From Exiguobacterium alkaliphilum 12/1 (lineage in GTDB: Bacteria; Bacillota; Bacilli; Exiguobacteriales; Exiguobacteriaceae): a DNA stretch of 64,000 nt. The stretch lies in assembly GCF_000714435.1 (NCBI RefSeq), contig NZ_JJMW01000019.1, forward strand, positions 336,840-400,839, read 5' to 3'. Below are positions 17,316-25,914 of the stretch, piece by piece (position 1 is the first letter of the stretch; every line of letters begins with the position of its first letter). Below the pieces are notes generated by a model. That model was given only the letters and a program-made list of their open reading frames with translations. It was not told the origin of the DNA and made no database searches. A program made the position numbers and the translations under genes.

Positions 17316-18176
17316 ATGAATTGGATCGCCCGAAAATCATCCCAAATTCTCATCACGTGTATCGTTTTGGTTGGGATTAGTGCCTTGCCGTCTTTAGTTG
17401 GACAACTCGAGTTTGTGCCCTCGAACTACTGGGGTGGTCTGCAACAACAATTTAGTCAGTTAACGAAACTGGATGAGATCACCTATTTCAACGTCACGGC
17501 GCAACGAGAGTTACCGTTATTACCAGCGATTGGACCGCTCATGAAGGAGACCGTCATCATCTTCATGACGTCGTTGGTCGTCGCGGTTGGATTTGCTCTC
17601 GTGTATGCGTACTTCTTTTATCGGAGCGGGAGACGCGTGCGCACCGTCCTAAGACAGACAAGTGAGACGCTCGAGATGGTACCGGATTTGTTTTGGCTCA
17701 TCTTCACTCAATTCCTCGCTATCACTCTCTACAAGAAGACCGGGTTCGATCGCATCGAGGTCGCGGGCGGATTTGCAGAATACATACGCTTTTTACCAAT
17801 CGTGACGTTAACGCTCACCATCTTGTTTTTCTTCCTCAAATGGTTGACGAAACACATATTGCAAGAAGAAACGACGCCGTTTCTCGAACTGGCACGAGCG
17901 AAGGGTGTCAAGCCGGTCTCGATGTTTTGGAAACACTTGCTCCCGAACTTGGTGTATCGGTTCTACCTCTTTTTCCGCTCGAATTTGATTACGGTATTGT
18001 CGAGTCTGTTGATTATCGAGTATTTGTTCAACGTGCAAGGCATCTTCCGGTTCATCGTCTATAATCCTTCCATGCCGATACTACTCGTCATCTTGTTCGT
18101 CATCTACATCCCAATCTTTCTCGTGGATGTATTGGCGGAATGGCTCATCCCAGACGCTTGGAAAGGAGGGGTATGA
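17316..18176 (+). CDS. ABC transporter permease, DppB/OppB-like
   Basis: This 286-residue membrane protein has about six hydrophobic spans (about residues 10-28, 77-100, 120-140, 155-177, 220-240, 250-275). Its binding-protein-dependent permease loop reads ELARAKGVKPVSMFWKHLLPNL (about 198-219), matching the EAA motif of peptide/nickel permeases, with NLITVLSSLLIIEYLF after it. The long first extracytoplasmic loop is typical of DppB. AAAGGGAG precedes the ATG. It overlaps the next permease gene. No ATPase or solute-binding protein gene is adjacent, which is unusual. Confidence 0.8.
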   Translation: MNWIARKSSQILITCIVLVGISALPSLVGQLEFVPSNYWGGLQQQFSQLTKLDEITYFNVTAQRELPLLPAIGPLMKETVIIFMTSLVVAVGFALVYAYFFYRSGRRVRTVLRQTSETLEMVPDLFWLIFTQFLAITLYKKTGFDRIEVAGGFAEYIRFLPIVTLTLTILFFFLKWLTKHILQEETTPFLELARAKGVKPVSMFWKHLLPNLVYRFYLFFRSNLITVLSSLLIIEYLFNVQGIFRFIVYNPSMPILLVILFVIYIPIFLVDVLAEWLIPDAWKGGV

Positions 18177-19225
18177 TGCGCCGCGTACTCATCCGTGACC
18201 CGATTTTCTTGATCGTCTTCACGATTTTAATGGGTCTACTTTTACTCAGTATCGGGAATACGATCTTTCGTGACGGACAGGTCGACCAGTTCCTGAACCG
18301 CTACTCGGAGGAAGGAAGATTGATTGGCATCCCGCCGCTCGAACCGTCGAAAGACCAATGGCTCGGGACGGACCGGGCCGGGAACGACTTGTTCCAGATG
18401 ATGATTGAAGGGTTCAAGTGGACGGTCGGCATTTGCGCGATTGTTGCGCTCGGACGGATGGCGATTGGTTTGCTCGTCGGAATCCCGCTCGCATTTCGGG
18501 GGGCGCGGTTGAATCGTATCTTCAAGATGGTGTTGGACGGCTTTTTGATTTTACCGATTTCGTTACTGGCGATGATGATGTTGTTTTCCTCGTTGATGTT
18601 CGCCGACTCGACGATGGTGCCACCGCTCATCGATCGCGTATCGCTTCAGCTGACGGTCTTCATCTTGCTCGGGTTACCTGCCGTGACGCTCTATTTGATC
18701 ACAGAGGTCAGGCAACTGCTGAAACAAGAGTTTATGGTCGTCGCCGAGACGTTAGGTGGCAGTGTGTGGCATCGGACGAGGCGACATTTATGGCCGCACC
18801 TCATGCCGACGCTGGTGATCGTCTTCATGCAACAGTTCGTCCAGACGTTGATGTTGTTGATTCATCTCTCTTTGTTCGGCGTCTTCTTCGGAGGAACTGT
18901 CTTCTTGTTTGAAGGGGTCATGCCGACGCTATTTGAGTGGTCGTCGATGTTCGGCTATTATTTCAAGCAGTTCACGGCGACGACTTGGATGACGAGTCAC
19001 ATGTTCCTCGTCCCGGCCATCGGACTGTCCTTGCTCGTCTTCCTTAGCAACTTGTTGACGAGCCGGCTCGAGCGGGCGTTCCAATCACGGCGCCAAGAAG
19101 CAATCGTCACCGATGAGACGGTCTCGCAAGCCGAGGCGGCAGCGGCGTCACTCGACGAACCGTTTATGCTCGTTCATACGGATGAGGCGCTTCGACTCCA
19201 TCGTAAAAAAGATATGAGCGGATGA
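18176..19225 (+). CDS. ABC transporter permease, DppC/OppC-like
   Basis: The 349-residue permease begins MRRVLIRDPIFLIVF, and the segment PSKDQWLGTDRAGNDLFQMMIEG (about residues 47-69) is the hallmark of DppC/OppC. The permease loop VVAETLGGSVWHRTRRHLWPHLMP follows about 200 residues in. AAGGAGG lies six bases before ATG 18176; ATG 18173 is an alternative. An unusual hydrophilic tail of about 50 residues follows the last span. It overlaps the DppB-like gene. Partner ATPase and binding protein must be encoded elsewhere, or the pair has another role. Confidence 0.8.
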   Translation: MRRVLIRDPIFLIVFTILMGLLLLSIGNTIFRDGQVDQFLNRYSEEGRLIGIPPLEPSKDQWLGTDRAGNDLFQMMIEGFKWTVGICAIVALGRMAIGLLVGIPLAFRGARLNRIFKMVLDGFLILPISLLAMMMLFSSLMFADSTMVPPLIDRVSLQLTVFILLGLPAVTLYLITEVRQLLKQEFMVVAETLGGSVWHRTRRHLWPHLMPTLVIVFMQQFVQTLMLLIHLSLFGVFFGGTVFLFEGVMPTLFEWSSMFGYYFKQFTATTWMTSHMFLVPAIGLSLLVFLSNLLTSRLERAFQSRRQEAIVTDETVSQAEAAAASLDEPFMLVHTDEALRLHRKKDMSG

Positions 19226-19262
19226 TATGGTGAAAAAGTGAAGCCGCTGAATCCGTCTAAAC

Positions 19263-19297
19263 GAGGCATTCCTGAGTATAGGAGTGCCTCTTCTTAT
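19263..19297 (+). terminator. Terminator of the permease pair
   Basis: GAGGCATTCCT (19263-19273) pairs with AGGAGTGCCTC (19280-19290), one G-U, followed by TTCTTATT. Confidence 0.65.
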
Positions 19298-19351
19298 TGT
19301 CTTGAGTCAATTTAAAAAATATAGATATCAGAATAATCAAACAAAAGGATG

Positions 19352-19404
19352 GTCATTTGGATAAATCTTGCTATACTTAAATCAACTAATAATTACCAAA
19401 TGAC
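19352..19404 (+). promoter_or_regulatory. Extended -10 promoter flanked by a 9-bp inverted repeat
   Basis: TGCTATACT (extended -10, hexamer 19372-19377) lies between GTCATTTGG (19352-19360) and its exact complement CCAAATGAC (19396-19404). The repeats bracket the promoter of the ABC ATPase/permease unit and could be bound by a regulator at two half-sites. Confidence 0.5.
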
Positions 19405-19421
19405 ACGTTGGAGGTAAAAAT

Positions 19422-20120
19422 ATGGGTGAGTTTGAGTGTGTACAAATGACACGGAAGTTTCAAGGGGATGGAATCGATACGTATGCGCTGAAGCCAATCA
19501 ATTTGAAGTTCAAAGCAGGTAACTTCGTATCTGTCATCGGACCATCAGGCTCAGGGAAATCGACACTCTTGAGTCTTCTCGGAACGCTCGACGTCCCGAC
19601 GAGCGGCACGTTATCTTACGACGGACACGAGTTGAGTCAATTGAACGCGAAGGAACTGGCTAACTTTCGTTTCGAGAAGGTCGGCTTCATCTTCCAACAG
19701 TTTCATCTCATCCCGACGTTGACGGCCGTCGAGAACGTGATGGCCCCGCTCTTCGGTCGTAAGGTCGACTATGACAAAAAAGAGCGGGCCTTGTCGCTAC
19801 TCGCACGCGTCGGATTACGGGAGAAGGCGGAGTCGTTGCCGTCCCAATTATCTGGGGGACAGCAACAACGTGTCGCGGTCGCACGCGCCCTCATCCATGA
19901 ACCAGAATGGTTGCTCGCCGACGAGCCGACCGGGAATCTTGACTCGGAGACGGGCGAGGTCATCTTCGAGCTGTTACGGGAGTTGAACGAGGAGAAAGGA
20001 TGCGGCGTCATCTGTGTGACCCACGACCCGAGTATCGCCGAGCGAGCCGACGTCCAGGTCCGCATGAAGGACGGCGCGATCATCGAGGTAATCGATACGA
20101 GGGTGACGGGCAATGCTTAA
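19422..20120 (+). CDS. ABC transporter ATP-binding protein, LolD/MacB type
   Basis: This 232-residue ATPase has Walker A GPSGSGKST (residues 40-48), Q-loop in FIFQQFHLIPTLT (about 89-101), signature LSGGQQQRVAVARAL (about 143-157), Walker B LLADEPTGNLDS (about 164-175) and the H-loop in CVTHDPSIAERAD. It fits the subfamily that drives FtsX-type permeases (lipoprotein release, bacitracin-type resistance, cell-wall signalling). GGAGG precedes the ATG. The FtsX-type gene starts eight bases before this gene's stop, so they form one transporter. Confidence 0.92.
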   Translation: MGEFECVQMTRKFQGDGIDTYALKPINLKFKAGNFVSVIGPSGSGKSTLLSLLGTLDVPTSGTLSYDGHELSQLNAKELANFRFEKVGFIFQQFHLIPTLTAVENVMAPLFGRKVDYDKKERALSLLARVGLREKAESLPSQLSGGQQQRVAVARALIHEPEWLLADEPTGNLDSETGEVIFELLRELNEEKGCGVICVTHDPSIAERADVQVRMKDGAIIEVIDTRVTGNA

Positions 20121-22002
20121 GTTCATCTGGAACTCGTGGTGGCGCAACAAGGAGCGGTTCATCCTGCTCCTCGTCGGTGTCTTGATCGTCAGCACCGGGC
20201 TGTCGTATCTCGTCGGGCTCACCGAATCGAACAAGGGGACGGTCGTCTCCGAGCTCGAGAAGCGATGGAAATCGTCGTATCATATCGTCGTCCGGCCGCC
20301 AGGCACGCGGAGCGTGACCGAGGAGCTGAACCTGCTCGAACCGAACTACATGAGCGGACTTCAGGGTGGGATCACACTGGAGCAGTATGAGCAAATCAAA
20401 CAGATTGACGACATTGAGGTCGCGGCACCGATCGCGATGATCGGGTCGTATGATTATTTCAAAGATGTCGGAGAATTTAAACTGGATCGACCGGTCGTCT
20501 ATCGTGTCAAGTTCACCGAGAAAACGGACACGGGTGCGAGAGTCGAGTCAGATGAATATTCGACCTACTTCTTAGGGAGATGGCAACCAACGGATGCCGA
20601 CCCGGGTTATGGTCTAAGTCCGACGATGCCAGGCGATAAATTTACAGCAGGATTTGGTTCGAACTTTATGATAGCAGGGATCGACCCAGAAGCAGAGGCG
20701 GCACTTGTCGGATTGGATGCGGCGATGATTGAGAAGGAGGACATCAGTCAATACTTCGAGCAAACTGGTCAAACGAAAGTAGAGAACGGAATTATCCAGA
20801 TGCCTGTCATCATGAGTACGAAAACGTTTGTAGATTCGACGATGGAGTTCGAGTTAGAAGAGGTTCAACTTCCGTTTGATTCGACTGATACGAGAGAGAT
20901 TGCATCAAAAGTTCGAGATGCTGGGGGACAAGCCTATCTCGATACGTTAGACGGGAAGGCGCTTGATCAAATCGAGGAAATTTCCTCACTACAGGTACAT
21001 AAGGCGCTAATCGATACATTCCTAAAGGATGGGAAGCTTGATTTTTCTAATGGAGATCAAGCTTTCAATTTTCTCGCTTTTCGACCTTCGGCACTGAACT
21101 ATCAAACCGTTAAAAGTCCGTTCGAGGAACGATGGCCGTTCGCCTATCAAGTTAAGCCTTATGAAGTGCCAGAGGATAGTATCTATCCATTTAAACAGAT
21201 GTATCGTCCTCTGTCTTTATATAGTGAAACGAGTGATGGTTGGCCGAAAGTGAAGCTCAATTATATCGGAGTCTTCGATCCAGAGAAGCTCGACATGGCG
21301 CGCGATCCGCTTACCGACCTACCGATGGAGACGTATTTCCCGGCCAAGGCGGACTGGGTCATCGATGCGAATGACGAGCCGGTAAACCCGGTCAAGCAGA
21401 TGAAGCCGGTCAACAATGACCGCGGCTTCCTGACGCGGCCGCCGCTCGTCTTGACGACACTCGAAGCGGCCGCAGCCATCATTGGTGACGAACCGATTTC
21501 GGCCATCCGCGTCAACGTGAGCGAGGTCGACGAACTGAACGAGGCGAGCGAGGCGAGGCTCCAGGCCGTTGCGAAGGAAATTGAGGAGAAGACGGGGCTC
21601 ATCACCGATATCACACTCGGGTCGTCTCCGCAAATGGCGTTGACCTACCTACCTGGCCTGAGGGAAGGGGAGGCGCTCGGATGGGTCCAACAACCATGGG
21701 TCCGCTTAGGTTCCTCGTTCACCATCTTCGAGGAGACGAAGATGGGCATGGGCGGCGTCATCGCGAGCGTCATCCTCGTCGCAGTTTTGTGCGTGTTCAC
21801 GTCGAACGTGATCATGCTGTACGCACGGAAGAAAGAGTTTGCTGTGCTCCTCTCGCTCGGCTGGGGACCTCGTCAGCTCTCCAGGCTCCTGTTGATCGAG
21901 GCGCTCCTGCTCGGGGGTGTCGTCGCGCTCATCGCCTGGTCGATCTTGGGTGCGTTCTTACTCGCCGGCGATACGGCGACGACGGGCTTCGTGTCGCCCT
22001 GA
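20113..22002 (+). pseudogene. FtsX/MacB-type ABC permease, 5' part (frameshifted)
   Basis: The frame gives 629 residues: an N-terminal transmembrane helix (about residues 12-35), a long extracytoplasmic domain (about 40-530), then FtsX transmembrane helices (IASVILVAVLCVFTSNVIML and EALLLGGVVALIAWSILGAF). It stops abruptly at 22002 in the middle of the FtsX domain. The expected continuation (RVALIGFGGLEF) is in a second frame and the rest from YMLGSLVPM in a third, so two single-base losses near 21992 and 22024 would restore one protein of about 1080 residues. Either the gene is broken, or the sequence has two indel errors. It overlaps the ATPase gene start-to-stop. Confidence 0.75.
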
Positions 22003-22027
22003 TCGGGTTTGGCGGTCTCGAATTTAT

Positions 22028-23359
22028 ATGTTAGGCTCGCTCGTCCCGATGCTGATGATCCGAAAAATCAAACCGTATGAGGCGCTTCGCTCCGGTGCGA
22101 CGACGCGTGGACTGCGCATCGTTCGGACCGAAGGCGTCGTCGGGATGGCGTTCAACCAGCTCGTGACCCAGTGGAAGCGCACGATTTTGACACTCCTCGC
22201 CATCGCCGTGCCGACGAGCCTGTTTATGTTCTTCCTGTTCGTCTCGGTCCGCCTGCAGGGCGTCATGTTCACGTCGCTCCTCGGGGAATACGTCGCGCTC
22301 GAGGTCGGGACGATGCACTATGTCGCCATGGCCGTGGCACTTCTCATCGCCATCCTGACGACGACCGAGGTCATGTGGCAGAACATCAGTGAGCGTAGGA
22401 GTGAGATCGCCATCTTGAAGGCGACAGGGTGGCGATCGGCGAACGTGCGCCGACTCGTGCTCGTCGAAGGGGGATTGCTTGGACTCTTGTCCGGAATACT
22501 CGGCCTGGTCGTCGCGGGCGTGCTCGTCTGGAACGTGTATGGGTCGCTCCCGTTAACCGAGCTGCTTTTCCTCATGTCGACACTCTTTTTACCGATTGTG
22601 ACTGGAGTTTTAGGGGCCTTGCTCCCGGCCCAGATGGCCGTCAACGTCTTGCCGTATCAGGCGATGCGTGGGACCCAGGTGAACACGAGACGGACAGAAC
22701 GTCGTTTCAAATGGATTCTCGGAACTATCGGTGGTTCGCTCGGTGCCGCTGTTCTGACGTTATTCTTCTTTGCGTTACCAGAAGCGGGCGAACTTAGATC
22801 ATCTGATGAGGCCAAACCGATTATACAAGGAACGACAGGTGAGAAATTAGCAGATCTTCAGGATAAGAAAAATGAGGAGACATCACATAAGGAAGACGTC
22901 ATTGTAGTGGAAGATGCCATCCAAGAACGTGGGGAAGCGGCATTCCGTATCTATGAAGTCACGAATGCAGAACGTGAAGGTGAAGAGATACAAGTTTTCA
23001 ATCCGGTCAATCCACCAGATGGTATACAGATTTCCACTCCGACAGCACGTTTACTCACTATTCCTGTTCAAGTTACGGTAAAGCTAGAAGATGTTCCGGG
23101 TCAAGAAGACTTTACCTTTAGGTTCATGCCTCAACACTATCCTTTACTTGATGGACAAGGAGATAAATATGAGGTGAAAGATGTAACGATCCTTGAGGAG
23201 GAAGGGTGGGATGGAAAATCCCAGCTAACCGTCCCTGCAAACGTAAAAGTTTTATTAACCTATGAGATTCCTTCAGAAGTTGAACGCGTTGCATTACTAG
23301 TAAACGGAAACTTGTTTATTGGAGAACATGTATACGTCATCGACTCTGTTTCAAATTGA
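22028..23359 (+). pseudogene. FtsX/MacB-type ABC permease, 3' part
   Basis: This frame continues the split permease from MLGSLVPMLMIRKIKPYEALRSG, the usual end of a first FtsX domain. A second FtsX unit follows: a transmembrane helix (ILTLLAIAVPTSLFMFFLFV), a helical cluster with ERRSEIAILKATGWRSANVRRLVLVEG, and helices to about residue 245. A soluble 200-residue tail beyond a last helix is more AT-rich than the rest. No ribosome binding site precedes any start here, so it is probably translated only if the upstream frame is restored. The gene normally works with the ATPase at 19422. Confidence 0.75.
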
Positions 23360-23503
23360 AAAAACGAAGTGATTAATGGAGATATACGGAAGGAAGGATT
23401 TCATCGTACGAATATCGAAGGGAATGGTGCGAAAAAGTAATTGTCGCGTATCGTTGAGTGCCAATCACTTATGTTCCAAAAACATTTAAAAGGAGATTAT
23501 GAG

Positions 23504-23920
23504 ATGGAATCCAACACTGTGACAGTATCATCTCTCGTTGATGCGCCAATCGATAAAGTATGGCGACTTTGGACAGAACCCGACCATATTAAACAGTGGA
23601 ATCATGCATCCGAAGATTGGCATACGACGGAAGCAGAGAATGACTTGAGAGCCGGAGGAAAATTTCGAAGTCGGATGGAGGCCAAGGATAAAAGTATGGG
23701 CTTCGATTTTGAAGGTGTATATGATGAAGTTCAAGTCAATCACCTCATTCAATATCACCTTGAAGACAATCGTAGAGTAACCGTTTCATTTATTTCGGAC
23801 GGTGAGCAAACAAAAGTGGTCGAAACGTTTGACGCGGAATCGATGAATCCGATTGAGATGCAGCGTCAAGGTTGGCAGGCGATTCTTGATAACTTCCAAA
23901 AGTACGTGGAAGCAAACTGA
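23504..23920 (+). CDS. SRPBCC (AHSA1-like) domain protein
   Basis: This is a 138-residue soluble protein of the START/Bet v 1 fold. The typical start is SLVDAPIDKVWRLWTEPDHIKQW (about residues 8-30), with RAGGKFRSRMEA in the middle and a C-terminal helix MQRQGWQAILDNFQKYVEA. These proteins bind hydrophobic ligands or act as Hsp90-activator-like domains. ATG 23504 has AAAAGGAG eight bases upstream; longer in-frame starts have no site. A hairpin terminator follows. Confidence 0.82.
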   Translation: MESNTVTVSSLVDAPIDKVWRLWTEPDHIKQWNHASEDWHTTEAENDLRAGGKFRSRMEAKDKSMGFDFEGVYDEVQVNHLIQYHLEDNRRVTVSFISDGEQTKVVETFDAESMNPIEMQRQGWQAILDNFQKYVEAN

Positions 23921-23946
23921 TTTACGTTTATACAAATTTTTACGAA

Positions 23947-23996
23947 AGACACGCTATGCACATTTCGACGTAGAAATGGATATAGCGTGTCTCTTT
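23947..23996 (+). terminator. Terminator of the SRPBCC gene
   Basis: AGACACGCTAT (23947-23957) pairs with ATAGCGTGTCT (23982-23992); an inner CATTTC/GAAATG hairpin adds to the stem. CTTTT follows. Confidence 0.75.
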
Positions 23997-24042
23997 TATA
24001 GCGATTGTGTCAATAAAACGACAACTTGAATGGAGGGTTGAG

Positions 24043-24291
24043 GTGCCGAACATTAAAACGTTCATATTCTTTTTTATAGTTGTGTACGTGGTTCTAAGTC
24101 TTCCAGTAATGCTAGTAATCGGCTATGTGATTGATTGGGTACCGGAAGCAAGTTTGTCCCAAAAACTTAGAGGATACGTAATTGACGGACTAACGAATGA
24201 GTTTCAGCTTAAGATTGCAATCTCAGCGATAGCCAGTCTGGTGCTAATCTCCTTGCTGTCGAGACGTAGAGCCAATCAATCGCTTCGATAG
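24043..24291 (+). CDS. Small hypothetical membrane protein
   Basis: The 82-residue product has two hydrophobic segments: FIFFFIVVYVVLSLPVMLVI near the start and LKIAISAIASLVLISLL near the end, with a short polar loop and a basic tail SRRRANQ. GTG 24043 is favoured by GGAGGG five bases upstream. No family is recognised. It converges with the 24300-24731 gene. Confidence 0.55.
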   Translation: MPNIKTFIFFFIVVYVVLSLPVMLVIGYVIDWVPEASLSQKLRGYVIDGLTNEFQLKIAISAIASLVLISLLSRRRANQSLR

Positions 24292-24299
24292 ACATCGCT

Positions 24300-24731
24300 T
24301 CATTCTTCAACGGGTTGTGTCTTCACTTGCGTCATCCTCGCGTCAAACTTGTCATAATCGATGTTCCCTGACTTTGCCGTGTAAAAGAAACCGTGGTAGC
24401 GGAGCGTGTCCTCGCTATTGATGATAAATTCATCGAGCTCGTCTCCGTCTTGATCGTATAAGGTGACCCGATACGAGTATCCCATATAGCCGATACTGGG
24501 CTTTCCTTTTTGAAAGGTGACGTCATTCAAGTTATTCATGACAGCGTATATGTCGTCTCGGTCATTCAAATTGAGTTCATAACCGCTCTGCCCGTCAAAC
24601 ACATGGATGCGGGACACGCTCGACGGTGACGTCGTGATGACGCGTTGCGGGATAAATGTCGTCGCATATAGCAGTCCGATAACGAGACCGGTAATCAATA
24701 TATACTTACGTTTGTTGTGGAATTTCTTCAA
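24300..24731 (-). CDS. Hypothetical membrane-anchored protein
   Basis: The 143-residue protein has an N-terminal signal anchor (KYILITGLVIGLLYATTFI, about residues 9-27) followed by a soluble extracytoplasmic domain with YELNLNDRDDIYAVMNNLNDVTF and YSYRVTLYDQDGDELDEFII. The latter pattern resembles small YhfM-like extracellular domains. It starts with TTG preceded by GAAGGAGAA. It follows the Arr gene by 17 bases on the same strand, so they may be co-transcribed. Function unknown. Confidence 0.65.
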   Translation of the reverse strand: MKKFHNKRKYILITGLVIGLLYATTFIPQRVITTSPSSVSRIHVFDGQSGYELNLNDRDDIYAVMNNLNDVTFQKGKPSIGYMGYSYRVTLYDQDGDELDEFIINSEDTLRYHGFFYTAKSGNIDYDKFDARMTQVKTQPVEE

Positions 24732-24748
24732 AATCGTTCTCCTTCGTG

Positions 24749-25165
24749 TCAGTCGTCAATCACATCTTCCCCGGCTTGCCTCAGTTTCTCAAGTGATTCA
24801 AGCATATGCGCGATTACATCGTCAGGGTGGCGTTCCCACGCGCCGAGTTCGGCCACGACTTTGAGCGGGACGTTCGACCGATACGACCGGGTCGGATTGC
24901 CAGGGAAGCGCTTGTCCGTCAAATTCGGGTCGTTCTCGAAGTCGCCCGTCGGTTCGACGAGATAGATGCGCTCACGAGCCTCACCGCTCGCCAGTTCGGC
25001 ACCCCATTTGGCGGCGTCGAGGGTGGCGGTGAAATAGATGTAGTTCGACTGTTTCTCTTGATAGTTCGAACGTCGCTTCGGTTCAAGCAAGTCCCCAAGC
25101 TTCAGTTCGGCTTTCGTGCCGTGGAAAAACGGGCCGGGGTCGAGCGGTTTGATGTCATCAGTCAT
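24749..25165 (-). CDS. arr: Rifamycin ADP-ribosyltransferase, Arr family
   Basis: This is a 138-residue cytosolic enzyme of the Arr family, which transfers ADP-ribose from NAD to rifamycins. Family landmarks are present in order: FFHGTKAELKLGDLLEP with the conserved His (residue 15), SNYIYFTATLDAAKWGAELA with the conserved Tyr, RIYLVEPTGDFENDPNLTDKRFPGNPTRSYRS with the conserved Asp, then PLKVVAELGAWERH. Length is normal. GGAGAG lies upstream. Chromosomal arr genes are common in environmental bacteria; its presence predicts reduced rifampicin susceptibility, but expression is not known. Confidence 0.9.
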   Translation of the reverse strand: MTDDIKPLDPGPFFHGTKAELKLGDLLEPKRRSNYQEKQSNYIYFTATLDAAKWGAELASGEARERIYLVEPTGDFENDPNLTDKRFPGNPTRSYRSNVPLKVVAELGAWERHPDDVIAHMLESLEKLRQAGEDVIDD

Positions 25166-25263
25166 GCTTCATCTCTCCTTCAGTCAGGTTGGCTTCACAG
25201 TATAGTGGATGAATTTAAGAGAAGATAGTCTGTTTTTGGCTCGTGAATCGCGATATAATAAAG

Positions 25264-25294
25264 ACGGGAAGAGCGTTCGGCTCTTCCTTTTTCG
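25264..25294. terminator. Hairpin between two minus-strand genes
   Basis: GGAAGAGC (25267-25274) pairs with GCTCTTCC (25280-25287) and is followed by TTTTT on the plus strand. It lies just downstream of the GNAT gene, whose transcript runs the other way, so it may act in either direction. Confidence 0.5.
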
Positions 25295-25305
25295 TTACAT
25301 AGAAT

Positions 25306-25752
25306 TTAAAGCTGTTTACGGAACGCATAGCTCGTGATGGCAAAGTCCATCTTATCTGTATAAAAACGGTGCGCTTCGGTCCGAGCGAGTCCCGATTCGA
25401 GGGCGACGTATTTGGCACCTCGGTCGCGGGCGTATTCGTGGACGAAGTGAAGCAACATCTCACCATATCCCTTCGAGCGATGGTTCATGCACGTCACGAG
25501 GTCGTAAACGAAGACGTGCTTCTCGAGATAGAGATTGACGCGAACTTCGATTCCCGCGAGCGAGACGATTGTATCGTCGGCGTATAACGCATACAGTTCA
25601 TAGCCCTGTGGTCGCATGGCGGAGACGAGCTCGCAATAGGCCTCAAGCGTCAGGTCGGTGCGCAGTTGGTTCATGACAGGGAATGAGTCATCGAGTTCGC
25701 GTGGCGACTCGATTGGTTTGATGGAATAGATGGTCGATGGAATGGGAATCAT
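25306..25752 (-). CDS. GNAT family N-acetyltransferase
   Basis: The 148-residue protein has a GNAT fold. Motif A reads NHRSKGYGEMLLHFVHEYARDRG (about residues 91-113), with the R-x-x-G-x-G acetyl-CoA loop. Motif B is AHRFYTDKMDFAITSYAFRKQL at the end. A middle strand ELYALYADDTIVSLAGIEV is typical. The upstream sequence has AGGAGGCATG spacing too tight for the first ATG, so a slightly later start is possible. Substrate unknown. Confidence 0.82.
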   Translation of the reverse strand: MIPIPSTIYSIKPIESPRELDDSFPVMNQLRTDLTLEAYCELVSAMRPQGYELYALYADDTIVSLAGIEVRVNLYLEKHVFVYDLVTCMNHRSKGYGEMLLHFVHEYARDRGAKYVALESGLARTEAHRFYTDKMDFAITSYAFRKQL

Positions 25753-25852
25753 GCCTCCTTATTCAAAAGGTTGTGCTGTTGATTTCTCTTATATGAGATC
25801 CGATTCCTTTACCGGTAATACATTTCTTACAGATTTTCATTAGCATATCGAA

Positions 25853-25896
25853 AAGCCCTGGAACCATGCCGTTCATCGATGGTGGGTTCCAGAGCT
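25853..25896 (-). terminator. Terminator of the GGDEF-like gene
   Basis: On the minus strand GCTCTGGAACC pairs with GGTTCCAGGGC and TTTT follows, about 20 bases after the stop at 25915. Confidence 0.65.
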
Positions 25897-25914
25897 TGAT
25901 TGGTCAACGTAATT

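Noticed and set aside
21917..22027. Upstream extension of the 3' permease fragment from ATG 21917
   Set aside because: The residues are Arg/Ser-rich and read out of frame through the conserved FtsX helix, so it is a frameshift shadow.
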